A DNA stretch of 32,909 nucleotides from JBKHJA01 sp046538375 (lineage in GTDB: Bacteria; Acidobacteriota; Aminicenantia; Aminicenantales; Aminicenantaceae), in NCBI GenBank assembly GCA_046538375.1, contig JBKHJA010000019.1, forward strand, positions 1 through 32,909, in the 5' to 3' direction. Under the pieces are notes generated by a model. That model ran no database searches and had not been told where the DNA came from. It was given only the letters and a program-made list of their open reading frames with translations. The position numbers and the translations under genes are program-made. Numbering within the stretch: position 1 is the first letter of the stretch; the number at the start of each line of letters is the position of its first letter. Shown here in pieces: positions 1-7,038 of the stretch.

Positions 1-38
1 TAATTATTACATACAAATAAACTATAAGGAGGAATTTG

Positions 39-545
39 ATGAATAAGAAAGAGGGAAAAACTAAAGAAGAAAGGCTAAGCCGTAGAGAATTTTTCGCAGA
101 GGCTGCAAAAGGAGCTGTGGTTATGAGCTGTCTTGGTGTTGGTGTGGAGAGTGCTTGGGCTCAATACATGAAAACCGGAAAGCCTCTCCTGACAGTGAAA
201 AATCTGAATGAGTTTTATAAAGAGAAATGGACAAAACCTGAATTTGATAAACTTGTCAAGGAAGCAAAGTCAGATTTACCAAGATTCCTCAACAGTCATT
301 TCTCCCTGACTGATAAACAAAAACAGTATCTCAAAACCCGATATGTAAAGGACAAAGAAAAGATAGGCAATTTTGTAAATAATGTTGCTGAGAAGACAAG
401 AAGCCATTTGAGATCAAAAGCTGCAGGTACTCCTGGCCAGTTCGTGGCGGTTTCAGAAGGAAAACAATGTTCCGAAGGCCAAAGCTGGAAATGCTTTAAG
501 ATCGATCTTTTAACATTTTCAGTTGAGTACTGTTACTGTGCATAA
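39..545 (+). CDS. Tat-exported protein of unknown function with C-terminal Cys cluster
   Basis: The start is the ATG at 39, because AAGGAGG (26-32) lies 6 nt upstream; an in-frame TTG at 36 is too close to the SD. The 168-residue product has a twin-arginine signal (SRREFF, residues 14-19), a hydrophobic stretch at about 22-36 and a likely signal-peptidase site after AWA (residue 41). The mature part is charged and predicted helical, with no enzyme motif I recognise. The last 30 residues differ in character and hold four cysteines (KQCSEG, WKCFK and the tail YCYCA). Folded Tat export before disulfide formation or cofactor binding is an inference. The layout of a helical middle followed by a short Cys-rich tail also recalls precursor peptides, but no modifying enzyme is visible. 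The upstream neighbour lies outside the window. The gene call is firm; the function is unknown. Confidence 0.85.
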   Translation: MNKKEGKTKEERLSRREFFAEAAKGAVVMSCLGVGVESAWAQYMKTGKPLLTVKNLNEFYKEKWTKPEFDKLVKEAKSDLPRFLNSHFSLTDKQKQYLKTRYVKDKEKIGNFVNNVAEKTRSHLRSKAAGTPGQFVAVSEGKQCSEGQSWKCFKIDLLTFSVEYCYCA

Positions 546-894
546 AAAAAAGAAATTAAGGGACGAAAATAGAGAATAGATGCCTTTTCCTCTTTTATTT
601 CTACAATACGGATAGTTCGACTTTTAAGTAATAGTCGGCGACAAGATCGGCTTTAAGAAGATGTTTCAGACTATAAGCTGTGGTGAAAACTACATAATTC
701 ATGTCGATTCTTTTGCAGCTGGAAGACTTGGAAGCAGTCAACCGGGGTTGGCATGGCGATGTTCTTTTGGCCAACTTCTGTTGACGATTTTGATCGATTG
801 AGCCTGTCTCCATCCAGTCGTTTCCAGGGGAAAATGAGCGGGTCCACTCTTCTGGCCTGTTTCCTGGATATTCTTCACTGCTGTGGCAGGAGCC

Positions 895-916
895 TGCCCC
901 TGCGGAGGCAGGGGCA
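895..916. repeat. Small perfect G+C-rich hairpin
   Basis: TGCCCCTGC (895-903) and GCAGGGGCA (908-916) are perfect complements around a GGAG loop. No T-run follows on either strand, so it is not a standard intrinsic terminator. It lies about 40 bp before a transposase relic and may be debris of the same insertion. Confidence 0.45.
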
Positions 917-957
917 AGGTGCGTAAGTCAGAGCAAGGACGGCATAGGCTCCTGATC

Positions 958-1023
958 GTCGGGGAGCAATGCCCGAGGATCCCCCGCCGGGGCTGGGCCG
1001 AGATGATCCGGAAGGTCTTGATG
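958..1023 (+). mobile_element. Relic of IS91-family transposase (C-terminal part)
   Basis: The frame containing 994-1020 reads IPRRGWAEMIRKV followed by Leu-Met-stop. IS91/IS801-type (Y2) transposases carry a segment of the form GWAxxIRKVYEVDPLxCPxC just before a Cys-rich C-terminal motif. Here the match ends abruptly after RKV, so the zinc-binding part is gone. There is no start codon context or intact frame. It is a decayed fragment, recognised from memory of the family. Confidence 0.5.
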
Positions 1024-1092
1024 TGAACTAACATTTCCCTTGTTCTTTCCTTTATTTTGAAATGAACTGTTCTATTATTTCTTTTTATCTCA

Positions 1093-1209
1093 GAAGGTAA
1101 GGTCTGCTACCGGTATGGAAAAGGAGCTGAAGAAGTAAAAAGGATGGATTGCCTGGAGTTCATCGCCCGGGTCACATCCCATATTCCCGACAAGGGTCAG
1201 GTCACTCTC
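1093..1209 (+). mobile_element. Relic of IS91-family transposase (central part)
   Basis: Reading from 1093, the frame gives EGKVCYRYGKGAEEVKRMD and then LEFIARVTSHIPDKGQVT. The LEFIAxxxxHIPDKGQ segment is characteristic of the IS91-family transposase core, which normally continues VRYYGxYxNxxRGK. Here that continuation is replaced by unrelated sequence after GQVT. This piece should precede the GWAEMIRKV piece in an intact transposase, but in the window it follows it, so the remnants are rearranged or come from two insertions. Confidence 0.6.
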
Positions 1210-1532
1210 CGTGAAAAGAGCGCCCTGTCTGTGGTATTTTCCCGCAAAGGCCCCTGGGCAATCTCGAATATGAAACCCGTCAAGGTGGCGATGCCGAACA
1301 GTTTCTTTGCCCATCGAGGTCTCCTTTTTCTCTCCCGTCATTATGACTCTTTATTCAGCTCATGCTTTTTAAAGGTCAATTCTTGGAAATTCTCTATCTT
1401 GTTAGGTAATTGTTATTGAAGTATATGTTTTTTCTTGTGATTTTATTAATGAAGCTGCTTTGAGGGTTGGTATTTGATGAAAGGAAGTGAAAACGATCAT
1501 CAACAAGAAACGAATTGCCTGTCTTCAGATTC

Positions 1533-2498
1533 CTATAGTTTTTCCAGGATATTCAAAATATCTTTAATAAATGGAGATAAATATTCCTCTCCTTTATACA
1601 AGCTATTTTCTGAGAAAGATACAGCGGTTTCCCTGGCTAAGACTTTTGTTTTTTTCGAAATCTGCCGGAAAAATGAAGAAAGAAGATATGGATCGCTGCC
1701 CCAAGGTTCAGTATATAAAGATTTCATGACACGCGCCAAAACATGAAATGCTTCTATCCAGTTTAAATATTTGACCGAATCCATAGGGTGTCTTAATAAG
1801 TTTGATAGCTGATCCGGTTTAGATATAATATATTTCCTTCCTGTTTCTTTATCTATAAAACCTGCCTCGGTCCATTTTTCGAGTATCCGATAAACGATCT
1901 TCTGATCAAATTGAATGATTTTAGCAATCTGATTCGAGCTTCCCTCTTTTTCATACAAAAGATAAAGCAACACTTCAGTCCTGGCATTTACTCCAAAAAA
2001 TCCTCTTAATAACAATTGCAGTAAAGGGTTTTTTTGAACTTCCGGCTGTGATGTTACGCCTCTCATCTGGAATTTTTCCAAGATCTGCTGATATTGATTG
2101 GATAAATTGTAATGGCCCAACTGCTCCCGCACTTGTTTGAGATCATCAGATCCCCTTGTCTTTTTAAGAGTGTTTTTAACTAATCTATAGAAATTTTCAG
2201 GCGCTAAAGGAACCTTCAATTTTTCATCGACTTTATAGTAAATGGATCCTATTCGCTTTAATCTGGAGACATTGATCCATTCTCCATATTTATACACCCA
2301 CTCTAGAGCTGATGTAAGCAATCTTTTATCAAACTGTCCTATATAAATGGTAGAGGATAGTAATGCCTCCAGGTCAATGATCCATCTTTTTTCCTCTTCT
2401 AATTGAGAGGCCACTCCAAGACACCCCCACTGCTTCCAATGAATATCAAGGAGGTTATTTTTAAAATCCTCTTTAAATTTTTTTAGCGATGACTTCAT
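1533..2498 (-). CDS. Winged-helix protein paired with a nucleotidyltransferase-like gene
   Basis: This 321-residue protein is not one I can name. The middle (about residues 175-240) reads as a winged helix: NARTEVLLYLLYEKEGSS, then NQIAKIIQFDQKIVYRILEK as helix-turn-helix and EAGFIDKETGRKYIISKP as the wing. The N-terminal half is helical and rich in Trp, Lys and Glu; the C-terminal 80 residues are helical without motifs. The start at 2498 has an AAGGAAG SD about 7 nt upstream and overlaps the preceding nucleotidyltransferase frame by 26 bp, which implies coupled translation. By analogy with AbiE-type pairs, where the wHTH partner represses the operon, this protein could bind the palindrome in the promoter at 3072-3100. 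Roles in toxin-antitoxin or phage defence are inference only. Confidence 0.75.
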   Translation of the reverse strand: MKSSLKKFKEDFKNNLLDIHWKQWGCLGVASQLEEEKRWIIDLEALLSSTIYIGQFDKRLLTSALEWVYKYGEWINVSRLKRIGSIYYKVDEKLKVPLAPENFYRLVKNTLKKTRGSDDLKQVREQLGHYNLSNQYQQILEKFQMRGVTSQPEVQKNPLLQLLLRGFFGVNARTEVLLYLLYEKEGSSNQIAKIIQFDQKIVYRILEKWTEAGFIDKETGRKYIISKPDQLSNLLRHPMDSVKYLNWIEAFHVLARVMKSLYTEPWGSDPYLLSSFFRQISKKTKVLARETAVSFSENSLYKGEEYLSPFIKDILNILEKL

Positions 2499-3065
2499 AT
2501 CCGTGCTTCCTTAAGAAATCTTTCATCATTGACTTAAATCCTATAGAAACATCTTGAGTCAGAACCCATTTCGCGGCAGCTTCAATTTCTTTTTGTGATG
2601 GATTCAATTGAAAAAGATCATCCGTATGATAATCATCTCTGTCCACCGCCGCATAAAGTTTGAAGTATATCTGATCAAGTCGACTGATATAATAAATAGA
2701 AAGATAATTTCCGTATTGCTTTTTGACCAGTCTCTCTTCAAATCCATGCGGCAAGCCTGATTCAACCTGAGATGCTGGTCCTTTGTTAATCCATCCGTCA
2801 GGCAGTCCGAAATCTTGTTGGACAGCTTTGGATGCTGCGATAAAAAATGCAGGGAATTTATCTATTTTTCTGACTGAAATTTTTCCGTGCTCTTCGGAGA
2901 CAGTTCCAAGAATATCAATGTCCTTGGTGGTTCTCATGATATGTCCCAAGGCAAAAAGCGCAGTACCTCCGCATACAACCAAAGAGATAAAGATGATCCA
3001 CCATGAACTTGTATCAGGCGATCAAGTGCCTTTAAGATATCATCCAGATTATTTCTATTAAGCAT
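2473..3065 (-). CDS. Nucleotidyltransferase-fold protein (DUF6036/AbiEii-like), apparent frameshift near the N-terminus
   Basis: The frame from 2982 downward encodes VVCGGTALFALGHIMRTTKD followed by IDIL: the GG-x-A-L helix and the D-x-D metal site of the minimal nucleotidyltransferase fold. That frame has only a TTG to start from and begins right at the conserved strand, so about 28 N-terminal residues are missing. They are present in another frame from the ATG at 3065 (MLNRNNLDDILKALDRLIQV, then HGGSSLSL), and the two frames need a one-base change around 2980-3000 to join. The ATG frame alone stops after 43 codons. It may be a real mutation, a sequencing error or a recoded gene. The product would be about 197 residues. 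It forms an operon with the overlapping winged-helix gene. The substrate is unknown. Confidence 0.65.
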
Positions 3066-3071
3066 AATAGG

Positions 3072-3100
3072 ATTTTATCGCCTAATATATAGGCTGTCAA
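3072..3100 (-). promoter_or_regulatory. Strong promoter with palindromic spacer, leaderless start
   Basis: On the minus strand TTGACA (3095-3100) and TAAAAT (3072-3077) are separated by exactly 17 bp. The spacer contains GCCTA-TATAT-TAGGC, an inverted repeat centred between the two hexamers where a repressor would block RNA polymerase. Transcription would start about 7 nt after the -10, which is the A of the ATG at 3065, giving a leaderless mRNA. The obvious candidate repressor is the winged-helix protein of the same operon (inference). Confidence 0.75.
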
Positions 3101-3222
3101 GTCCTATTTTACTATTTTTGCGCGTCAATTTTCATCCTCATCTTTATTTTCTGGTTATACCCTATTCTCTCTCTTAAGAATCTTTACTTATGGGGAGAGA
3201 AAACCTTAATATCTTTTTCGGA

Positions 3223-3930
3223 TCAGCTGACCAATTTAACAGACAAAACAGCCAATCCGATGTAGAAGAGGCTTTTCAACAGCCAGAAGCTGTAAGAAAT
3301 GATAAGAGCTTTTTTTAGATCGATTTTGAATATATATGAGAGGCCATAGCCCAGGATTCCGAAGAGCCAGAGTTGGAAAAAGTCAATCTGGGTGAGTACC
3401 ATAAAACTGAGAGAAGTGGCTTCCAGACGGGGGAACAAGAGAGCAAGGCTGGTTGTGGTTTGCATGACTGATTTGCGGCTTAAAACCAGGAAAAGCCTCA
3501 CCCCGTTGCCCAGAAATTTGTCGATGAAATTGGCGTGGAGAAGGACAGAAAACACCTGGATATACTTTCCTTCAGTGGAGAAAAGTCTTGCTATAGCCAT
3601 GATGATCAGGCTGGATAACAGAAAGCCCACTGCAGTGGAAATCGGACTCAGGACAAAAGAACTCAGGATGATGAGGGTGGAGGAGGGATTCTCCATCTGT
3701 TCTATTTTCTGGTTGAAGCTCTCTTCACCCAACTGCTCTTTGAGTTTCACATTATCTCTTAATGCGTCTGCCCTGTCGCTGATGGAAAAAGGAGTGACCA
3801 GATAACTGAAAAAAGCCACCAGGATGAGGAGAGCCACCAGAGCATCAAGCCAGACTGGTTTTTCGGCAATGGCTCTAAAGGTCTGCTGGGGACTGAAAAA
3901 TACACCTTGAAGACGGGTGAAAAAACTCAT
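3223..3930 (-). CDS. Yip1-domain integral membrane protein
   Basis: A 235-residue protein beginning MSFFTRLQGVFFSPQQTF, the usual opening of bacterial Yip1 (DUF1282) proteins, which have a short amphipathic N-terminus with an FxSPxxTF-like motif. About five membrane segments follow (roughly residues 28-48, 85-115, 140-170, 180-200 and 210-232). No catalytic motif is visible. It starts 3 nt after the ABC ATPase gene and is the last gene of that operon. In an adaptor-ATPase operon the membrane partner is expected to be an FtsX/MacB permease; whether this Yip1 protein takes that place or merely assists is not known. The family assignment is fairly secure, the role is not. Confidence 0.8.
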   Translation of the reverse strand: MSFFTRLQGVFFSPQQTFRAIAEKPVWLDALVALLILVAFFSYLVTPFSISDRADALRDNVKLKEQLGEESFNQKIEQMENPSSTLIILSSFVLSPISTAVGFLLSSLIIMAIARLFSTEGKYIQVFSVLLHANFIDKFLGNGVRLFLVLSRKSVMQTTTSLALLFPRLEATSLSFMVLTQIDFFQLWLFGILGYGLSYIFKIDLKKALIISYSFWLLKSLFYIGLAVLSVKLVS

Positions 3931-3933
3931 GTT

Positions 3934-4635
3934 TCACTCTCCTTTGCGTTCTTCCTTTTCGATTTTTCCATCCTTTATGTGGATAATCCGGCGGGCCAGG
4001 GAGGCGATGTCTTTATCGTGGGTGACTATAAGAACAGTATTCCCTTCGGAGTGTATTTTGTAGAAAAGATTGAGGATTTCTTGTCCGGTTTTGGAGTCTA
4101 AGTTGCCGGTGGGCTCGTCTGCCAGAAGAAGGGCAGGTTCGTTGACCAAGGCTCTGGCAATAGCCACTCTTTGTCTTTCCCCACCGGAAAGCTCTGAGGG
4201 CCGATGGTTCATCCTACCCTTCATTTCTACCATTTCCAGTGCCTTCAGGACCTTCTCCTGCCTTTCTTTTTTGCTGGCTCCTTTATAGATGAGGGGAAGT
4301 TCGATATTATGGAAAGCTGAGGCCCGGGCAAGAAGATTGAAGACTTGAAACACAAACCCGATTTCCTGATTTCGGATGCGCGATAGTTCATTCTCGCTCA
4401 GGGTGCTGACTGCTTTTCCCTTTAAAAAATATTTTCCTCTGGTTGGAGTATCCAGACATCCCAAAAGGTTCATCAAAGTGGATTTCCCGGAGCCAGAAGG
4501 TCCCATGATAGCCACCAGTTCGTTCTGTTCAATAGTGAAGGAAACACCACAGAGAGCTGGGACCTCCTGTTTGCCCAATCGGTATATTTTCCACAGGTTT
4601 TGGGCTGAAATCAGGATATTGTTTTCCCCATCCAT
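3934..4635 (-). CDS. ABC transporter ATP-binding protein, MacB/LolD type
   Basis: The 233-residue protein has all ATPase motifs in order: Walker A GPSGSGKS (about residues 45-52), a Q-loop region (GFVFQVFNLL), signature LSGGERQRVAIARAL (about 144-158), Walker B LLLADEPTGNLD and the switch histidine in VTHDKD. The LxxADEPTGNLDS sequence and the short length are typical of the LolD/MacB/FtsE group that drives lipoprotein sorting or tripartite efflux and pairs with FtsX-fold permeases. Its ATG overlaps the adaptor's TAA by one base (TAATG), so the two are translationally coupled. No FtsX-fold permease is encoded in this operon; a Yip1-type membrane protein follows instead. The substrate cannot be read from the sequence. 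Confidence 0.92.
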   Translation of the reverse strand: MDGENNILISAQNLWKIYRLGKQEVPALCGVSFTIEQNELVAIMGPSGSGKSTLMNLLGCLDTPTRGKYFLKGKAVSTLSENELSRIRNQEIGFVFQVFNLLARASAFHNIELPLIYKGASKKERQEKVLKALEMVEMKGRMNHRPSELSGGERQRVAIARALVNEPALLLADEPTGNLDSKTGQEILNLFYKIHSEGNTVLIVTHDKDIASLARRIIHIKDGKIEKEERKGE

Positions 4636-5864
4636 TATTCTTCTTCTGTTCTCTTCTTTTCTGGTTTGATCAATGCTCCGTCTTTCAATTGACGAAGAGA
4701 AGCGTAGGGGCCGATCACAATCTTTTCTCCCTCTTTTAGGCCTGATAAAATCTCCACCTCCATTCCTCCCATGATTCCTTTTTCTATGGGACGAAATTTG
4801 GCCCGGTTTTCTTCAACCACATAGATGCCTTCTTCTTGTTCCTCTTTTGCCCGGCCTTCTTCTGTCTCTTTCTCCCTCAGCACTATAGCAGAGATGGGGA
4901 CAGCCAGGACCTTTTGTTTTTCAGCGGTGATGATATCTGTAGAAGCGGAAAGGTCAGGCTTTAACCCTTCAGGTGGATTTTCAAGAGTTATGACTACCTT
5001 AAAATCTTTCGATTCTTCGGCCGCTCCCACTTTTTGAATGGCTGAACTTCCGATTTCAGTGACTTTCCCCTGGATGGCCTGGTTAGGGAATGCATCTATT
5101 TTGACATCAGCAGGATGTCCTGTTTTGACATGAATAACGTCTGTTTCATCCACTTCTACCTCAACCTGCATCACTGATAAATCGGCTATGGTCATCAGGA
5201 CTGTGCCTGGATTATTCATGGTGCCAATCATAGCCACTTCTCCTTCTTCTACCCGCAGGCTGGTGATGATTCCATCTATGGGGGAGTTATAGACAGTTTT
5301 ACTCAAGTTATCCAGAGTGCTTTGAAGAGAGGCTTCAGCTTGTTTTTTTTGGTAGAGAATAGCATCGTACTGAGCTTTGGATATCTCATATTGAGCGCTG
5401 GCTGCTTCCAGTTGTTCGCGCGAGATGAGCTTTTCGTTATAAAGGGCTTTTTGGCGATGGTAGTAACTTTCATCTTTTTTGAGTATAGCCTTGGCCTTTA
5501 TAAGCTCTGCATTGTAGGAACGGATGAGAGCATTATCTCGATTGGCATTGGCTTCGTATTGGGCGGAGTCAAGCTTGAGCAGAAAGTCTCCTGCTTTGAC
5601 TCTTTGGCCTTCTTCTACACCGATTTTAATGATTCTTCCAGGAACATTAGCACTGATGTTGACATTCTTTTTGGGCTTGACTTCTCCAGATGCGGAAACA
5701 GTGGCAGCGAGATCACGGCGGGAGACTTTATCCAGGGTCACTTTTACCGCTTTTTCTCTCTGGGCTTGGAAGTTAAAGAATACGATGAGGGCGATCACAA
5801 TGACCACAGCAGCGACGATGATTGGCTTTTTCCTTCTCTGGAAAAAAGTCCTTTTTTCTTTCAT
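4635..5864 (-). CDS. Periplasmic adaptor subunit (HlyD/MacA family)
   Basis: A 409-residue membrane-fusion protein. A single N-terminal membrane anchor (about residues 14-30) follows a basic KRTFFQRRKKP segment. A split lipoyl-like domain (ISANVPGRIIKIGVEEGQRV, and later YNSPIDGIITSLRVEEGEV) encloses a long helical hairpin at about 100-200, and beta-barrel and membrane-proximal domains follow (VDETDVIHVKTG, VPISAIVL). The order matches MacA-type adaptors that link an inner-membrane ABC transporter to an outer-membrane channel. The SD AAGGAT lies about 8 nt before the ATG. It heads the adaptor-ATPase-Yip1 operon and ends in TAATG with the ATPase. No outer-membrane factor is encoded nearby. Confidence 0.9.
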   Translation of the reverse strand: MKEKRTFFQRRKKPIIVAAVVIVIALIVFFNFQAQREKAVKVTLDKVSRRDLAATVSASGEVKPKKNVNISANVPGRIIKIGVEEGQRVKAGDFLLKLDSAQYEANANRDNALIRSYNAELIKAKAILKKDESYYHRQKALYNEKLISREQLEAASAQYEISKAQYDAILYQKKQAEASLQSTLDNLSKTVYNSPIDGIITSLRVEEGEVAMIGTMNNPGTVLMTIADLSVMQVEVEVDETDVIHVKTGHPADVKIDAFPNQAIQGKVTEIGSSAIQKVGAAEESKDFKVVITLENPPEGLKPDLSASTDIITAEKQKVLAVPISAIVLREKETEEGRAKEEQEEGIYVVEENRAKFRPIEKGIMGGMEVEILSGLKEGEKIVIGPYASLRQLKDGALIKPEKKRTEEE

Positions 5865-5895
5865 TTTATTTATCCTTTTTGGCCTCGATAATCAT

Positions 5896-5901
5896 ATTAT
5901 A
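5896..5901 (-). promoter_or_regulatory. Probable -10 element of the adaptor operon
   Basis: A perfect TATAAT on the minus strand lies 32 nt before the adaptor ATG. No good -35 hexamer is found 16-18 bp upstream, so this is a -10-dominated or activator-dependent promoter at best. Confidence 0.4.
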
Positions 5902-5969
5902 CTACGGAGTAAAAGGCAAAAGGTTTTGACTGTAACCAATTCATCTTTCGTGATAAAAAGGAATATTTT

Positions 5970-6115
5970 GAGTCAGGCTGGGTGCTTCGAAAACACGCGG
6001 CCTTTTCCCCAGCGAGGAAAAGGCCGCTCGGTTTCAGGCCTCGCTCCTCTCTCCTCCGGAGAGAGACCATGCCCGCTCAGCCTTCAAACGGTTTTCTCAA
6101 CACCCACCCTGACTC
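5970..6115. repeat. MITE-like palindromic element, copy 1
   Basis: A 146-bp element bounded by inverted ends: 5970-5994 and 6091-6115 match at 21 of 25 positions (outermost GAGTCAGG...CCTGACTC). Inside are two hairpins. The first has a 12-bp stem GCGGCCTTTTCC (5997-6008) / GGAAAAGGCCGC (6016-6027) with loop CCAGCGA. The second has an 8-bp stem (6047-6054 / 6058-6065). The same layout recurs at 20995-21128 in the opposite orientation and again from 32886. No coding capacity. It sits between divergent genes, upstream of the IMPase-like promoter. Confidence 0.75.
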
Positions 6116-6200
6116 TCTTCGTTTTTTATTAGGGGGGATGTTTGTGTTATGTATTTAGAAATGCTTCTGCTTTGAGGTGAGCCCGCTGCCTATATTGAGG

Positions 6201-6229
6201 TTGATAGAAGCGTGCAGAGCTGGTAATAT
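6201..6229 (+). promoter_or_regulatory. Promoter of the IMPase-like gene
   Basis: TTGATA (6201-6206), a 17-bp spacer and TAATAT (6224-6229). The predicted start of transcription at about 6236 leaves 3 nt before the GTG at 6239 or 9 nt before the ATG at 6245, and there is no SD, so translation would be leaderless or nearly so. Confidence 0.55.
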
Positions 6230-6244
6230 GAGTGGGCCGTGAAT

Positions 6245-7024
6245 ATGGATAAATACTTGAAAGAAGCTGAGGCAGCAGCAAGAAAAGCCGGGAAAATGCT
6301 CAAAGAGAACCTCAACGCTGCCGCTCAAATCGTTTACAAGGGAGCTGTGGACTTGGTCACCAATTTTGACAACCAATCTCAAAAAATGATTTTTGACCAT
6401 CTCTCTTCCTGTTTTCCGGACCACGGTTTTATGGCCGAGGAAGGACTGGACAAAGCGAGAGGAAAAGAATTTCGTTGGGTTTTTGATCCTCTCGATGGAA
6501 CCACCAATTATGCCCATGGATTCCCTGTGTTCTGTATTTCCGTTGCCATGGAACGGAAAAATGAAGTGGTCCTGGGACTGGTTTATGATCCCATGCGGGA
6601 AGAAATGTTTTCTGCTGTGAGGGGGGGAGGTGCCTTTCTCAACAGCCGCAGGATTCGGGTCTCTGGCGTCCATGATCTAGATAAAAGTCTTGTGGCTACA
6701 GGATTTCCCTACGACCTTCGGGAGAGCGAAGTAAATAACATCGATCATTTTAACCATTTTCTCCTTCGAGTCCAAGCCATACGCCGCTGTGGTTCAGCAG
6801 CCATGGATCTCTGTTATGTGGCCTGCGGGAGGTTTGATGGTTTTTGGGAATTGAAACTCAAGCCCTGGGACATGGCGGCTGGGGCACTGATGGTGAAGGA
6901 AGCCGGAGGAAAAATATCTGATTTTCAGGACAAGGAATTCAGCATTCATGGATCTGAAATCCTGGCCTCCAATGGTTTGCTTCATCAGCAGATGATACAG
7001 GTCCTTCAACAGGCTGACATATAA
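6245..7024 (+). CDS. Inositol-monophosphatase family phosphatase
   Basis: A soluble enzyme of 259 residues (261 if the GTG at 6239 is used). It carries the family's metal-binding set: MAEEG (about residues 63-67), DPLDGTTNYAHGFP (about 81-94) and, near the C-terminus, KPWDMAAGALMVKEAGG. These hold two or three Mg ions that cleave phosphate monoesters such as inositol-1-phosphate; related members act on PAP or fructose-1,6-bisphosphate, so the exact substrate is open. The length is standard and all catalytic residues are present. No SD precedes either start, which agrees with the near-leaderless promoter at 6201-6229. A lectin-fold exported protein follows 14 nt later, probably in the same transcript. 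Confidence 0.9.
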   Translation: MDKYLKEAEAAARKAGKMLKENLNAAAQIVYKGAVDLVTNFDNQSQKMIFDHLSSCFPDHGFMAEEGLDKARGKEFRWVFDPLDGTTNYAHGFPVFCISVAMERKNEVVLGLVYDPMREEMFSAVRGGGAFLNSRRIRVSGVHDLDKSLVATGFPYDLRESEVNNIDHFNHFLLRVQAIRRCGSAAMDLCYVACGRFDGFWELKLKPWDMAAGALMVKEAGGKISDFQDKEFSIHGSEILASNGLLHQQMIQVLQQADI

Positions 7025-7038
7025 GCGGGTGTCTCTTG

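Larger units (their letters stand above)
546..1532. other. Gene-free stretch with transposase relics
   Basis: Nearly 1 kb between the Tat protein and the end of the leftward winged-helix gene holds no credible intact gene. Short open frames exist on both strands but lack SD sequences and recognisable protein features. What can be seen is a short G+C-rich hairpin (895-916) and two relics of an IS91-type transposase (958-1023 and 1093-1209). The remainder shows nothing I can interpret. Confidence 0.6.

Noticed and set aside
1090..1341. Minus-strand open frame of 83 codons opposite the IS91 relic
   Set aside because: It runs antisense to a recognisable transposase fragment and has no SD or protein features.
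5322..6132. Plus-strand open frames of about 190-200 codons opposite the adaptor gene
   Set aside because: They are antisense shadows of a clear HlyD-family gene, with composition typical of reverse-frame translation.
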